This document shows positions 54,760 through 64,000 of a DNA stretch of 64,000 bases, piece by piece. The notes under the pieces were generated by a model that saw nothing but the letters and a program-made list of their open reading frames with translations, was not told the DNA's origin and searched no databases. The DNA is from Cytobacillus massiliigabonensis (lineage in GTDB: Bacteria; Bacillota; Bacilli; Bacillales; Cytobacillaceae). Position 1 is the first letter of the stretch; each line of letters opens with the position of its first letter. Location of the stretch: assembly GCF_900199725.1 (NCBI RefSeq), contig NZ_LT904904.1:2795891-2859890 (forward strand), written 5' to 3'. A program made the translations under genes and the position numbers.

Positions 54760-56217
54760 ATGACAAATAACAACAATCTAACTACAAGCTGGGGTGCGCC
54801 AGTTGGAGACAATCAAAACTCAATGACTGCTGGTTCTAGAGGGCCTACATTAATTCAAGATGTACATTTACTTGAAAAATTAGCACATTTCAACCGCGAG
54901 CGCGTTCCAGAACGTGTTGTTCATGCTAAAGGAGCAGGTGCACACGGATATTTTGAAGTAACAAATGATCTGACGAAATATACAAAAGCAGACTTTTTAT
55001 CAGAAGTAGGCAAACGTACACCTATGTTTATCCGTTTCTCTACAGTTGCTGGTGAACTTGGCTCAGCAGATACTGTACGCGATCCACGTGGATTTGCTGT
55101 GAAGTTTTATACAGAAGAAGGAAATTATGACCTTGTTGGAAACAACACACCGATTTTCTTCATTCGCGATGCAATTAAATTCCCTGATTTCATTCATACT
55201 CAAAAAAGAGATCCAAAGACTCATTTGAAGAACCCTACTGCTGTTTGGGATTTCTGGAGTTTATCACCTGAATCCCTTCATCAAGTAACATACTTAATGG
55301 GAGACCGCGGTATCCCTGCAACACTAAGACATATGAATGGATATGGAAGCCACACATTTAAATGGACAAACAAAGACGGCGATGGCGTTTGGGTGAAATA
55401 TCACTTTATTGCTGATCAAGGTGTGAAGAACATGGATGTAAACCTTGCTGCAAAACTTGCTGGGGAAAATCCTGATTACCATACAGAGGATTTATTTAAC
55501 GCAATTGAAAATGGTGATTATCCATCTTGGACGTTGAAAGTGCAAATCATGCCGCTAGAGGATGCAAACACTTACCGCTTTGATCCATTTGATGTAACAA
55601 AGATTTGGTCACATAAAGATTATCCATTAATTGAAGTAGGTAAGATGGTATTAAATAAAAATCCAGAAAACTATTTTGCAGAAGTGGAACAAGCAACATT
55701 CTCACCTGGTACTCTAGTTCCGGGAATTGATGTTTCACCAGATAAAATGCTGCAAGGGCGTCTATTCGCTTATCATGATGCACATCGTTACCGTGTTGGA
55801 GCAAACCACCAAGCATTGCCAATAAATCGTCCAAGAAATGAAGTGAAGAACTACCAGCGTGATGGACAAATGCGCTTCGATAACAACGGCGGCGGTTCTG
55901 TGTACTATGAACCAAACAGCTTTGGAGGACCCACTGAAGTAACTGAGCACAAGCAAGCAGCATTCCCAGTTACAGGAATTGCTGAAAATGTTGCATATGA
56001 TCATAATGATCATTACACTCAGCCTGGAGACCTTTACCGCTTAATGTCTGAAGAGGAACGTACTCGCTTAGTTGCCAACATTGTTGCAGCAATGAAGCCT
56101 GTTGAACTAGAGGAGATTAAGCTTCGTCAAATCCAGCACTTCTACAAAGCAGATCCTGAATATGGCACTCGTATTGCAGAAGGTTTAGGACTCAAGGTTC
56201 CACAAGAAGTAAAGTAA
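54760..56217 (+). CDS. katA: Vegetative catalase
   Basis: A 485-residue heme monofunctional catalase of the small-subunit clade. The catalytic-His region is [17 protein letters not shown], and [19 protein letters not shown] and the heme-ligand [17 protein letters not shown] region are present. It degrades hydrogen peroxide. The PerR box upstream indicates peroxide induction. A terminator follows the gene. Confidence 0.97.
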   Translation: MTNNNNLTTSWGAPVGDNQNSMTAGSRGPTLIQDVHLLEKLAHFNRERVPERVVHAKGAGAHGYFEVTNDLTKYTKADFLSEVGKRTPMFIRFSTVAGELGSADTVRDPRGFAVKFYTEEGNYDLVGNNTPIFFIRDAIKFPDFIHTQKRDPKTHLKNPTAVWDFWSLSPESLHQVTYLMGDRGIPATLRHMNGYGSHTFKWTNKDGDGVWVKYHFIADQGVKNMDVNLAAKLAGENPDYHTEDLFNAIENGDYPSWTLKVQIMPLEDANTYRFDPFDVTKIWSHKDYPLIEVGKMVLNKNPENYFAEVEQATFSPGTLVPGIDVSPDKMLQGRLFAYHDAHRYRVGANHQALPINRPRNEVKNYQRDGQMRFDNNGGGSVYYEPNSFGGPTEVTEHKQAAFPVTGIAENVAYDHNDHYTQPGDLYRLMSEEERTRLVANIVAAMKPVELEEIKLRQIQHFYKADPEYGTRIAEGLGLKVPQEVK

Positions 56218-56230
56218 TAGATTCATATAG

Positions 56231-56266
56231 AAAGGCATCCGTTTATAATAATGGATGCCTTTTTTG
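56231..56266 (+). terminator. katA terminator
   Basis: AAAGGCATCC pairs with GGATGCCTTT around a 12-nt loop and is followed by TTTTGC. Confidence 0.88.
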
Positions 56267-56566
56267 CTTATTCTAAATTTTTTTGCCTATAGTAGTTAAT
56301 TTTTAAAAAAATTTGGTTCATAGATTCTTTTTTGAACTCTACCCTTCACTTCCCCGGAAGATATAGGCACGTAATTTCTTTTACTCAACTATGGCATCGG
56401 CATAAAAGTCACTAAAATTACTGGTACAGCCAAAGGTGCACGCTTTTTCACCTTTGCCTTTTTTCCATTACTTTTTCCTCTTCCCTCCCGCTGAAAGTCT
56501 AGTCGAATTTATAAAAATCTTGTATGATGTAAAAATGGATTACTTTTGAAAGTTGAGGATATTATA
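56267..56566. other. Intergenic region upstream of the ABC-F gene
   Basis: A 300-bp gap without an ORF. A T-rich, low-complexity segment (56270-56330) is followed by a C/T-rich segment (56340-56490). GTTGAGGAT precedes the ABC-F ATG. No confident regulatory element. Confidence 0.4.
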
Positions 56567-58123
56567 ATGAGCTTATTAAACGTAGAAAATTTGAGCCATA
56601 CTTTTGGTGATCGGACATTGTTTAAAGATGTTTCCTTCCGTCTTTTAGCAGAAGATCATGTTGGGCTTGTTGGAGCAAATGGAGTTGGAAAATCAACTTT
56701 GATGAATATTATTACCGGTCAGCTGATCCATGATTCTGGACGTGTTGAATGGACACCGAGTGTTCATTATGGCTATTTAGATCAGCATACCGTTTTAACA
56801 CCTGGCAAAACTATGCGGGATGTACTTAAGGATGCTTTCCTTCCCCTTTTTGAGCAGGAGAAAGCACTTAATGAGGTTACATCTAAGATGGGCGATGCAA
56901 CGCCTGAAGAGTTAGAAGAACTGCTGGATGAAATGGGAAAAATCCAGGATCGCTTGGATGCAGGCGGGTTCTACTCTCTTGATATTAAAATTGAAGAAGC
57001 TGCACGCGGACTTGGCTTAGATGCAATTGGACTTGACCGTGATGTTTCCGCCCTAAGCGGCGGACAGCGTACGAAGGTATTACTTGCAAAGCTGCTGCTA
57101 GAACAGCCTCAAGTGCTGCTGCTAGATGAGCCGACAAACTATTTAGACGTCGAGCATATTCGCTGGCTATCAAATTATCTAAAAGAATATCCGTATGCAT
57201 TTGTGCTTATTTCCCATGATACAGAATTTATGAATCAAGTTTCCAATACGATCTTTCATTTGGAATTTTCGAAGCTTACACGCTATACCGCTAGCTACGA
57301 TAAGTTCCTTGAATTAGCGGAGATCAATAAAAATCAGCATATCAATGCGTATGAAAAACAGCAGGATTTTATAAAAAAACAAGAAGATTTTATCGCAAAA
57401 AATAAGGCACGCTACTCAACAACTGGACGGGCAAAAAGCCGCCAGAAGCAGCTTGATCGCATGGAAAGAATTGACCGTCCTGAAACAGCCATGAAACCTT
57501 CTTTTGAATTTAAAGAGTCACGGGGCAGCAGCCGTTATGTGTTCGAAGGTACGGACTTTGAAATTGGTTATACACATGCGTTATTGCCAAAAATGTCCAT
57601 TACAATTGAACGTGGAGAAAAAATTGCCATTGTTGGCTGCAATGGTGTCGGAAAATCGACACTACTCAAAACCATGCTCGGAAAAATCAACCCAATGAGC
57701 GGAAAAGTTGAACGAGGTGACTTCCTCTTCCCTTCTTATTTTGAACAAGAAGTAAAAGCTGAGAATATCACCCCAATCGATGATGTATGGAATGAATTTC
57801 CATCAATGGATCAGCATCAAGTCCGTGCGGCTTTAGCTAAATGTGGTCTGAAAAATGAACATATCTCCCGCCCATTAAACCAATTAAGCGGTGGAGAACA
57901 AGCGAAGGTTAGACTATGTAAACTCCTTATGAATGAAAGCAACTGGCTCTTATTCGATGAGCCAACTAACCACCTTGATGTCGTCGCAAAGGAAGAATTG
58001 AAACGTGCATTAAAAGCGTATAAAGGGACTGTTGTCTTAGTTTGTCACGAACCTGATTTTTATGAAGACTGGGTCACAAAGGTTTGGAATGTGGAGGAAT
58101 GGTCTCAGCAGCTATCTAAATAA
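56567..58123 (+). CDS. ABC-F family ATPase
   Basis: A 518-residue ABC-F protein with two ATPase domains (Walker A GANGVGKST and GCNGVGKST; signatures ALSGGQRTK and QLSGGEQAK) joined by a helical linker (~240-310) and no transmembrane segment. ABC-F proteins act on ribosomes in translation or antibiotic protection; this resembles YkpA/EttA-like housekeeping members rather than known resistance types. Start is ATG 56567; the upstream TTG 56546 lacks a site. Confidence 0.9.
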   Translation: MSLLNVENLSHTFGDRTLFKDVSFRLLAEDHVGLVGANGVGKSTLMNIITGQLIHDSGRVEWTPSVHYGYLDQHTVLTPGKTMRDVLKDAFLPLFEQEKALNEVTSKMGDATPEELEELLDEMGKIQDRLDAGGFYSLDIKIEEAARGLGLDAIGLDRDVSALSGGQRTKVLLAKLLLEQPQVLLLDEPTNYLDVEHIRWLSNYLKEYPYAFVLISHDTEFMNQVSNTIFHLEFSKLTRYTASYDKFLELAEINKNQHINAYEKQQDFIKKQEDFIAKNKARYSTTGRAKSRQKQLDRMERIDRPETAMKPSFEFKESRGSSRYVFEGTDFEIGYTHALLPKMSITIERGEKIAIVGCNGVGKSTLLKTMLGKINPMSGKVERGDFLFPSYFEQEVKAENITPIDDVWNEFPSMDQHQVRAALAKCGLKNEHISRPLNQLSGGEQAKVRLCKLLMNESNWLLFDEPTNHLDVVAKEELKRALKAYKGTVVLVCHEPDFYEDWVTKVWNVEEWSQQLSK

Positions 58124-58128
58124 TCATA

Positions 58129-58167
58129 AATAGAAGCTCTCTGCTTAGCAGGGGGCTTCTATTTATA
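58129..58167 (+). terminator. ABC-F gene terminator
   Basis: AATAGAAGC pairs with GCTTCTATT around a GC-rich loop, followed by TATATGT. Confidence 0.7.
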
Positions 58168-58350
58168 TGTAGGCATTTGTGACCAATTTTTGAACATTTA
58201 ATAAAACTCGTGCAACCGATTACAATAGTGTATAATAAAAAAAGCCCGTAAATTGATAAAATTTTTAATTATAACTATGAGAAAATAGTAATATTTCTCT
58301 TATTGGCTAACCTTTAAGCGGGTAAATATTTATAAAGGACTAACTAATTT

Positions 58351-59202
58351 ATGACTGCAAAAAAGATTGCCTGGATTACTGACAGTACTGCCTATATTAC
58401 AGATGATTTGAAAAAAAACCCTGATGTGTATGTAATTCCATTATCAATCACATTCGGAGACGAAACCTTTGAAGATGGAATCGATTTAAGTACAGATCAA
58501 TTATATAAAAGAATTGTTTCAGCAAAGGAAATCCCGAAGACCTCCCAGCCATCTGCTGGACGCTTTGCTGAGCTGTTTGAACAATTAAAGGAAAACTATG
58601 ATACTGCTGTTGCCGTTCATATTTCTAGTAAACTAAGCGGAACCATTAATAGCTGTCTTTCTGGAGCTGCGCTCGCAGATTTCCCCGTTGAAGCTGTCGA
58701 TTCCAAGTCAATGTCCTATGCAATAACAACCTTAATGAATAAAGGGATGGATCTTGCTGAAAAGGGTATGTCTAGTAAAGAAATCGCAAGCTTCCTCCAA
58801 GAGGATGCTGTTAAATCAGAAAACTATTTTTTACTAGGAAGCCTGGATCAATTTTACAAAGGCGGAAGAATGTCAGGTACCGCCTATTTATTAGGCAGCC
58901 TTTTAAATATAAAGCCAATTATCAGAATTAACAATCATGGGGAATTTGAACTTTTCGAAAAGGTACGATCAGAGAAAAAAGCAGTCAAACGCATGCTTGA
59001 ATTACTTGGCGATTCATATAAAAAACATTCAATTTCACAAGTGCAAATCTTACACGGGAATGTCCATGAAAAAGCGAAAGAGCTAGGGAATGAAATAAAA
59101 GCTCTGTTCCCTAAACTAGATATTTTTATCGGTGAAATAAGCTCCACTATTGCTGCACATTCCGGTGAGGGTACGCTTGCTACATTGTGGCATAACGAAT
59201 AA
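58351..59202 (+). CDS. DegV-family fatty-acid-binding protein
   Basis: A 283-residue DegV protein (WITDSTAYITDDLKKN at the start; ISSKLSGTINSCLSGA near 91; GSLDQFYKGGRMSG near 167). DegV/FakB proteins bind fatty acids and hand them to FakA kinase for phosphorylation. No fakA is adjacent. Promoter not identified. Confidence 0.92.
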   Translation: MTAKKIAWITDSTAYITDDLKKNPDVYVIPLSITFGDETFEDGIDLSTDQLYKRIVSAKEIPKTSQPSAGRFAELFEQLKENYDTAVAVHISSKLSGTINSCLSGAALADFPVEAVDSKSMSYAITTLMNKGMDLAEKGMSSKEIASFLQEDAVKSENYFLLGSLDQFYKGGRMSGTAYLLGSLLNIKPIIRINNHGEFELFEKVRSEKKAVKRMLELLGDSYKKHSISQVQILHGNVHEKAKELGNEIKALFPKLDIFIGEISSTIAAHSGEGTLATLWHNE

Positions 59203-59265
59203 GAAAAGAGGAAGCTGCTTGCGCTAGACAGTTCTCTAATTTTAATAATGTTATACTATTTCATA

Positions 59266-59317
59266 AAAAAATGCCTGGGGATACACGTTTTAAACGTTAT
59301 CTCGCAGGCATTTTTTG
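59266..59317. terminator. Convergent terminator between the DegV gene and the hmgA operon
   Basis: AAAAATGCCTG pairs with CAGGCATTTTT around a ~28-nt loop, with T-runs on both sides. Confidence 0.85.
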
Positions 59318-59321
59318 ATAA

Positions 59322-60473
59322 TTAAACCCATGTAAACATATACTTTTCATCCTCAATTGCTATTGCCTGCTTGACGACTTTCAATGGTCTGAATGTATCA
59401 ATCATAACTGCAAGCTCAAGCGTTTCCTTCTTTCCGATGCTCGCTTCCGTAGTCCCTGGGTGCGGTCCATGAGGGATTCCGCTTGGATGCAACGTAATGG
59501 ATTCAATATTTACCCCTTTCCTGCTCATAAAATTCCCTTCAACATAGTAAAGAAGTTCATCACTATTCACATTGCTATGGGTATAAGGTGCAGGGATCGC
59601 ATCTGGATGGTAATCAAACAATCTAGGCACAAATGAACAAACAACAAAATTATGACCTTCAAATGTTTGATGAACCGGTGGCGGCTGATGAACCCTTCCC
59701 GTAATTGGTTCAAAATCTTCAATATTAAATACCCATGGATATAAATACCCGTCCCAGCCTTCTACATCGAGAGGATGGTGATTTAGTATGTGTGAATGAA
59801 GATATCCTCTTGTTTTTGTAATGACTTCATATTCTCCTTTTTCATCAAATGTTTCTAGTATCTCTGGACCGCGAATATCTCGTTCGCAGAATGGACTATG
59901 CTCGAGTAATTGCCCATACTCATTACGGTATCTTCTAGGAGTCGTTATTTGACTAAAAGATTCAATAAATAAAGCCTTTGTTTTTTCGCTATTATCTGGA
60001 ATGAACCGATAGATCGTTCCAATCGGGATAATTACATAATCGCCAGGCCGATAAGAAATCGTTCCAAACATTGTTTCAATCTTCCCGTTCCCGTAATGAA
60101 TATAGATCATTTCATCGCCGTCGCCATTTCGATAAAAGCTAGTCATTGGTTCGGTTATATTTCCTGTCCCTATTAGTAAATCTTCATTCCCTAATAGATA
60201 CTGTCTGGCATTAAGTGCATCGCCATACTTCTCAATATTGTTTGTCATCAGATGTCTGTGCTTTAATGGACCTTGCTCCTCATATTCCGGTAAGTACTTT
60301 CCAATTAGTGATGTTCTTACTACCTCTGTTGGCATATGGTGATGGTAAAGAATCGATTGTGTTCCCGAGAAACCTTTCGTTCCCATCACCTGTTCTCTGA
60401 ATAAACTGCCATCATTTTTTTTAAACACCGTATGACGTTTATGCGGAATTCTCCCCATTTGTCGATAAAACAT
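59322..60473 (-). CDS. hmgA: Homogentisate 1,2-dioxygenase
   Basis: A 383-residue cupin-fold enzyme of the short bacterial homogentisate dioxygenase type. It opens the homogentisate ring to maleylacetoacetate. Segments such as EMIYIHYGNGKIETMFG, YRPGDYVIIPIGT and HPSGIPHGPHPG provide cupin and iron-binding histidines. It is the last gene of the tyrosine catabolic operon, 9 bp after the FAH-type gene. Context confirms the call. Confidence 0.9.
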   Translation of the reverse strand: MFYRQMGRIPHKRHTVFKKNDGSLFREQVMGTKGFSGTQSILYHHHMPTEVVRTSLIGKYLPEYEEQGPLKHRHLMTNNIEKYGDALNARQYLLGNEDLLIGTGNITEPMTSFYRNGDGDEMIYIHYGNGKIETMFGTISYRPGDYVIIPIGTIYRFIPDNSEKTKALFIESFSQITTPRRYRNEYGQLLEHSPFCERDIRGPEILETFDEKGEYEVITKTRGYLHSHILNHHPLDVEGWDGYLYPWVFNIEDFEPITGRVHQPPPVHQTFEGHNFVVCSFVPRLFDYHPDAIPAPYTHSNVNSDELLYYVEGNFMSRKGVNIESITLHPSGIPHGPHPGTTEASIGKKETLELAVMIDTFRPLKVVKQAIAIEDEKYMFTWV

Positions 60474-60482
60474 CTCCCCACC

Positions 60483-61406
60483 TCACTCACTAATGATTGT
60501 ATTAGTCAATTTTCCAAGAGCTGTAATTTCTAATTCCACTACATCCCCTGGCATCAACCAGCGATGAACATCAATTCCAAGCTCCAATATACACCCGCTC
60601 CCAACGGTCCCGGATCCAATGATTTCTCCTGGATACAAAGTAACCCCTTTTGAAGCCCGTTCGATCATTTCTCCAAAAGAATAATAGATTTCCTTCATAT
60701 TTCCTTCTGATAACAAGACACCATTAACTCTCGCCCTCATAGTTAAATCATAGCCATTCTCGACCCGATATTTCTCCAATTCATCCTTCGTTACTATAAA
60801 TGGTCCTATGGAGGTAGCAAAATCTTTCCCTTTTGCAGGTCCGAGACCAACCTTCATTTCCTTCTTTTGTAAATCTCTTGCACTCCAGTCATTTAGGATG
60901 CAATAACCAAAAATATGTTCATCTGCATTCTCTGCTTTAATATCCATGCCCTCTTTTCCAATTACACAAGCAATTTCCAATTCATAATCAAGACATTCAC
61001 AATTTTCCGGCCGAGTAACCCTTTCGTTTGGTCCTTTAATCGCTAAGTGATTAGAAAAATAAAACACAGGGATTTCATACCATTCAGGGATCATATCAAG
61101 TCCACGGTTTTCTCTTGCTGTTTTCACATGCTCTTCAAAAGCATAAAAATCGCGAAAACTTTTCGGATTTGGCAGTGGCGCTTTTAATTCAACCTCATTA
61201 AACAAATATACTCCTTTATTTGCAGATAGAGACTTCCGTTCACCTGAGAGATACTTCATGAAAAAGGAATGGTTTTCTAGAAATGAAAGGATGTCTTTCG
61301 GTAATAAACCGTTTGAAGCTTCATGCATATCAACGACAAAGTGATCATTTTCAATCCATCCAGCTCTTATCGATCCATCCTTCTTTTGAAAGGTTACAAA
61401 TTTCAT
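60483..61406 (-). CDS. Fumarylacetoacetate hydrolase-family protein
   Basis: A 307-residue FAH-superfamily hydrolase with DYELEIACVIGKEG (metal site), NDWSARDLQ and IGSGTVGSGC motifs. It likely cleaves fumarylacetoacetate to fumarate and acetoacetate, the last step of tyrosine degradation. It sits between the flavin reductase-like gene and hmgA. No maleylacetoacetate isomerase is seen in the window. Confidence 0.88.
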   Translation of the reverse strand: MKFVTFQKKDGSIRAGWIENDHFVVDMHEASNGLLPKDILSFLENHSFFMKYLSGERKSLSANKGVYLFNEVELKAPLPNPKSFRDFYAFEEHVKTARENRGLDMIPEWYEIPVFYFSNHLAIKGPNERVTRPENCECLDYELEIACVIGKEGMDIKAENADEHIFGYCILNDWSARDLQKKEMKVGLGPAKGKDFATSIGPFIVTKDELEKYRVENGYDLTMRARVNGVLLSEGNMKEIYYSFGEMIERASKGVTLYPGEIIGSGTVGSGCILELGIDVHRWLMPGDVVELEITALGKLTNTIISE

Positions 61407-61410
61407 CGTC

Positions 61411-62031
61411 TCACCTCGGGTTTGTTTTTCGGATTAATTCAAAAACATCACCCAACGGCTTCGTATACATTTGTCCAGCCATACGTCCGACAGGCTTTAG
61501 TTTATCTGTATTAATTCTGCCTTTCTCATATAGCTCTTCTGCAACATGGACATGCTCTACTTTACCAATGACAAGACTTCCTGCACCTGCATGCTCTCCA
61601 AAATGAAGCAGTTGATAGAGGGTACATTCCAGATGAACTTTTGATTCTTTTACCCGCGGCGGCTTTACTATTTGACTGCTTACCTTTTCCAATCCTGCGA
61701 TTTCTAATTCATCTGTTTCTGCAGTAAATTCCGTCGCACATATATTCATTTTCTCGATCCAATCTTCACTGACTATATTAATGACAAATTCCTTCATTTC
61801 CTCAATATTGGCAAGCGTATCCTTTTTCTTTCCGTCTGTTCCCCTTCTCATTGGCGAAAAGCAAATGAGCATCGGATCTGCACAAATAGCAGTAAAAAAA
61901 CTAAATGGTGCTGCATTTACGATCCCCATCTTATCCATTGTCGTCACAAATGCAATCGGTCTGGGTAAAATGGACCCAACCAGCAATTTATAGGAATCTT
62001 TCCATTCCAGATTACCCGGAGTGATTTCCAA
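61411..62031 (-). CDS. Flavin reductase-like (FMN-binding split barrel) protein
   Basis: A 206-residue protein of the flavin reductase-like domain family (PRPIAFVTTMDKMGIVNAAP; FSPMRRGTDGKKKDT; INIVSEDWIEKMN). Such proteins bind FMN and may supply reduced flavin or act on phenolic substrates. It lies between the aminotransferase and FAH genes with 3-4 bp spacing, so it belongs to the tyrosine operon, but its step is unknown. Confidence 0.85.
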   Translation of the reverse strand: MEITPGNLEWKDSYKLLVGSILPRPIAFVTTMDKMGIVNAAPFSFFTAICADPMLICFSPMRRGTDGKKKDTLANIEEMKEFVINIVSEDWIEKMNICATEFTAETDELEIAGLEKVSSQIVKPPRVKESKVHLECTLYQLLHFGEHAGAGSLVIGKVEHVHVAEELYEKGRINTDKLKPVGRMAGQMYTKPLGDVFELIRKTNPR

Positions 62032-62034
62032 TGT

Positions 62035-63129
62035 TTACACCGCCTTCTCTCTAATTATTTCGTTAAGCGTTTTTATGAAAAATTCGTTATCTGCACGTGT
62101 ACCGAGTGTAATCCGAAAGGCATCAGCAGATCCTGAAAGCTTCATTTGCCTGACAACGATGCCGTTAGTTAGAAGCTTTTCGGCAACAGGCTGATGTGCG
62201 TAGACATAAACAAAATTCGTTTCAGATGGAAAATAACCAAATCCCAACTCATCCAATTGTTCACAAACAAACGCTCTCTCCAATGCATTTTTCACCGCAC
62301 AGTCTTTAATGAATTCCTGATCATCAAGAGCAGTTTCAGCAGCCGCTTGAGCTAGCTGATTTACATTAAAAACCTCCTTCACCTTGTGCAGCTCCTTCAC
62401 AATCGCTGGGTGCATGATCCCATAGCCGATACGAAGACTGGCTAAACCATAAATTTTTGAGAAAGTTCTTAAAATAACTAGATTTGGGTGACTATTTAAT
62501 AGTGGAACGGATTCAAGGTAATCATTTGAGCTTACATATTCGTAATAAGCTTCATCTAATATAATTAGAATATGGTGCGGAATATTTTTAATAAATCGGA
62601 AAAGTTCCTCTTTCCCTACGATCGTCCCTGTCGGATTATTCGGGTTACAGATAAAAATCATCTTTGTTTTCTCAGTAATCATGTTATACATTTCGATTAA
62701 ATCATGAGTGCCATTTAACATAGGGACAGTAATGGCAATTCCACCTTCAATAACAACATTCGTCTCATATCGAGGAAATGTCATCGAAGCCATGATTGCT
62801 TCATCACTAGGATTTATATAGGCTCTTGTCAGTAGACGAATAATCTCTTCTGATCCATTTCCGATTAAAAATTGTTCTTGCCTAAGCTGGTAAAATGCCG
62901 TTAATTTTTTTATTAGTCCTGACGTCGTTCCATCAGGATATAAGGATAGTTGATGCAAATTATGCGTAATGGCATCCTTCACTTGATTTGAGCAACCATA
63001 TACATTCTCATTGTCAGACATTTTCCTCACTGTTCTAAGATGATATTTTTCTTTTATATCTTCCGGAGAATCTCCCAGAGGATAGGAGACAATTCCTTCT
63101 ATTGCACGTCTTGTTTGAATGTTTGCCAT
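62035..63129 (-). CDS. HisC-like aminotransferase, probably aromatic
   Basis: A 364-residue class I/II PLP aminotransferase of the HisC family (YPDGTTSGLIKKLTAFYQL; ICNPNNPTGTIV; TFSKIYGLASLRIGYG with PLP lysine). No other histidine genes are near; its operon partners degrade homogentisate. It is therefore probably a tyrosine aminotransferase producing 4-hydroxyphenylpyruvate for HppD. Substrate is inferred from context. Confidence 0.88.
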   Translation of the reverse strand: MANIQTRRAIEGIVSYPLGDSPEDIKEKYHLRTVRKMSDNENVYGCSNQVKDAITHNLHQLSLYPDGTTSGLIKKLTAFYQLRQEQFLIGNGSEEIIRLLTRAYINPSDEAIMASMTFPRYETNVVIEGGIAITVPMLNGTHDLIEMYNMITEKTKMIFICNPNNPTGTIVGKEELFRFIKNIPHHILIILDEAYYEYVSSNDYLESVPLLNSHPNLVILRTFSKIYGLASLRIGYGIMHPAIVKELHKVKEVFNVNQLAQAAAETALDDQEFIKDCAVKNALERAFVCEQLDELGFGYFPSETNFVYVYAHQPVAEKLLTNGIVVRQMKLSGSADAFRITLGTRADNEFFIKTLNEIIREKAV

Positions 63130-63144
63130 CTAAAACACCTCAAT

Positions 63145-63315
63145 TTTTTACGGAACCTTATTTTTATTTGCAAAACCCAATTTATTTTTGCGAAATTTCC
63201 TGTTTATTTGCAAAATCTGATTTATTTTTGCAAACCCCCTACTTTATTTGCAAAATTCCCTGTTTATTTGCATAATCTATACTATTTTTGCGAAAGTCCT
63301 ATTTTATTTGCAAAA
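63145..63315. repeat. Array of ~20-bp TTTATTTGCAAA units
   Basis: Eight or nine degenerate units of about 20 bp follow one another, each built on TTTATTTGCAAA or TTATTTTTGCGAAA with a variable C/T-rich tail. The motif is shared with the array at 1-278. It separates hppD from the aminotransferase gene. No spacers of constant length unrelated to the repeat, so not a CRISPR. Confidence 0.8.
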
Positions 63316-63335
63316 CTCCCTTTTTAAAAAGGGAG
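63316..63335. terminator. Palindromic hairpin after hppD
   Basis: CTCCCTTTTTAAAAAGGGAG is a perfect 20-bp palindrome followed on the minus strand by TTTTGC, 11 bp past the hppD stop. It could end hppD transcription or attenuate it before the next gene. Confidence 0.55.
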
Positions 63336-63345
63336 TCCGCTTCTA

Positions 63346-64000
<655 letters not shown>

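Overview
The window comes from an AT-rich, endospore-forming member of the Bacillaceae. The evidence is the spore genes sspN, tlp, sspO and sspP, an FbpB-like small protein, PerR-box katA, and the conserved Bacillus block plsY, yneR, yneQ, yneP, tlp, sspN, yneN, citB, sspO, sspP. I cannot name the species.

Region 1 (1-11440, almost all minus strand) is a bacterial microcompartment (BMC) locus. Read in the direction of transcription it holds an NCS2 purine permease, a cyclic amidohydrolase, an isochorismatase-fold amidohydrolase, UbiX, UbiD, three BMC-H shell proteins, a possible scaffold protein, a flavoprotein-like accessory protein, a BMC-P vertex protein, an adenine-deaminase-family enzyme and a cyclase-family metal hydrolase. 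These enzyme families match, in order, the steps of the classical anaerobic xanthine fermentation: xanthine, 4-ureido-5-imidazolecarboxylate, 4-amino-5-imidazolecarboxylate, 4-aminoimidazole, 4-imidazolone, formiminoglycine. I propose a xanthine-degrading metabolosome. This is inference and the main finding.

Region 2 (11.6-19.6 kb) holds a DUF2294 gene and a plus-strand xanthine dehydrogenase operon (2Fe-2S, MobA-like, FAD and molybdenum subunits, two XdhC-type proteins) ending in a second adenine deaminase. It would turn adenine and hypoxanthine into xanthine and so feed region 1.

Region 3 (19.6-36.5 kb) is core Bacillus genome: a GH18 cell-wall hydrolase, plsY, a soluble histidine kinase, a CapA-like protein, a chemoreceptor, a CPBP protease, yneR/yneQ/yneP, a tandem AAA+ protein, small spore proteins, a thioredoxin-like protein and aconitase.

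Region 4 (36.57-40.20 kb) is a 3.63-kb Tn3-family element with matching inverted repeats and a 5-bp target duplication (TATAA). It contains remnants of two opposed transposases and a cargo pair (secreted protein plus small membrane protein). It separates sspO from sspP.

Region 5 (40.8-43.9 kb) is a selenium locus: selA, a SelW-like selenoprotein and selD. The last two each have an in-frame TGA read as selenocysteine, so simple ORF calling misses or truncates them.

Region 6 (44-59.2 kb) is mixed: an arylamine N-acetyltransferase, a UvrA-like ATPase divergent from a double-MerR regulator, membrane and hydrolase genes, an AlkD-like protein, threonine catabolism (epimerase-type Tdh plus Kbl) downstream of a clear SAM-I riboswitch, catalase, an ABC-F ATPase and a DegV protein. 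Region 7 (59.3-64 kb) is a tyrosine/homogentisate catabolic operon that runs off the window edge in hppD. Several intergenic gaps carry short-period AT-rich repeat arrays.
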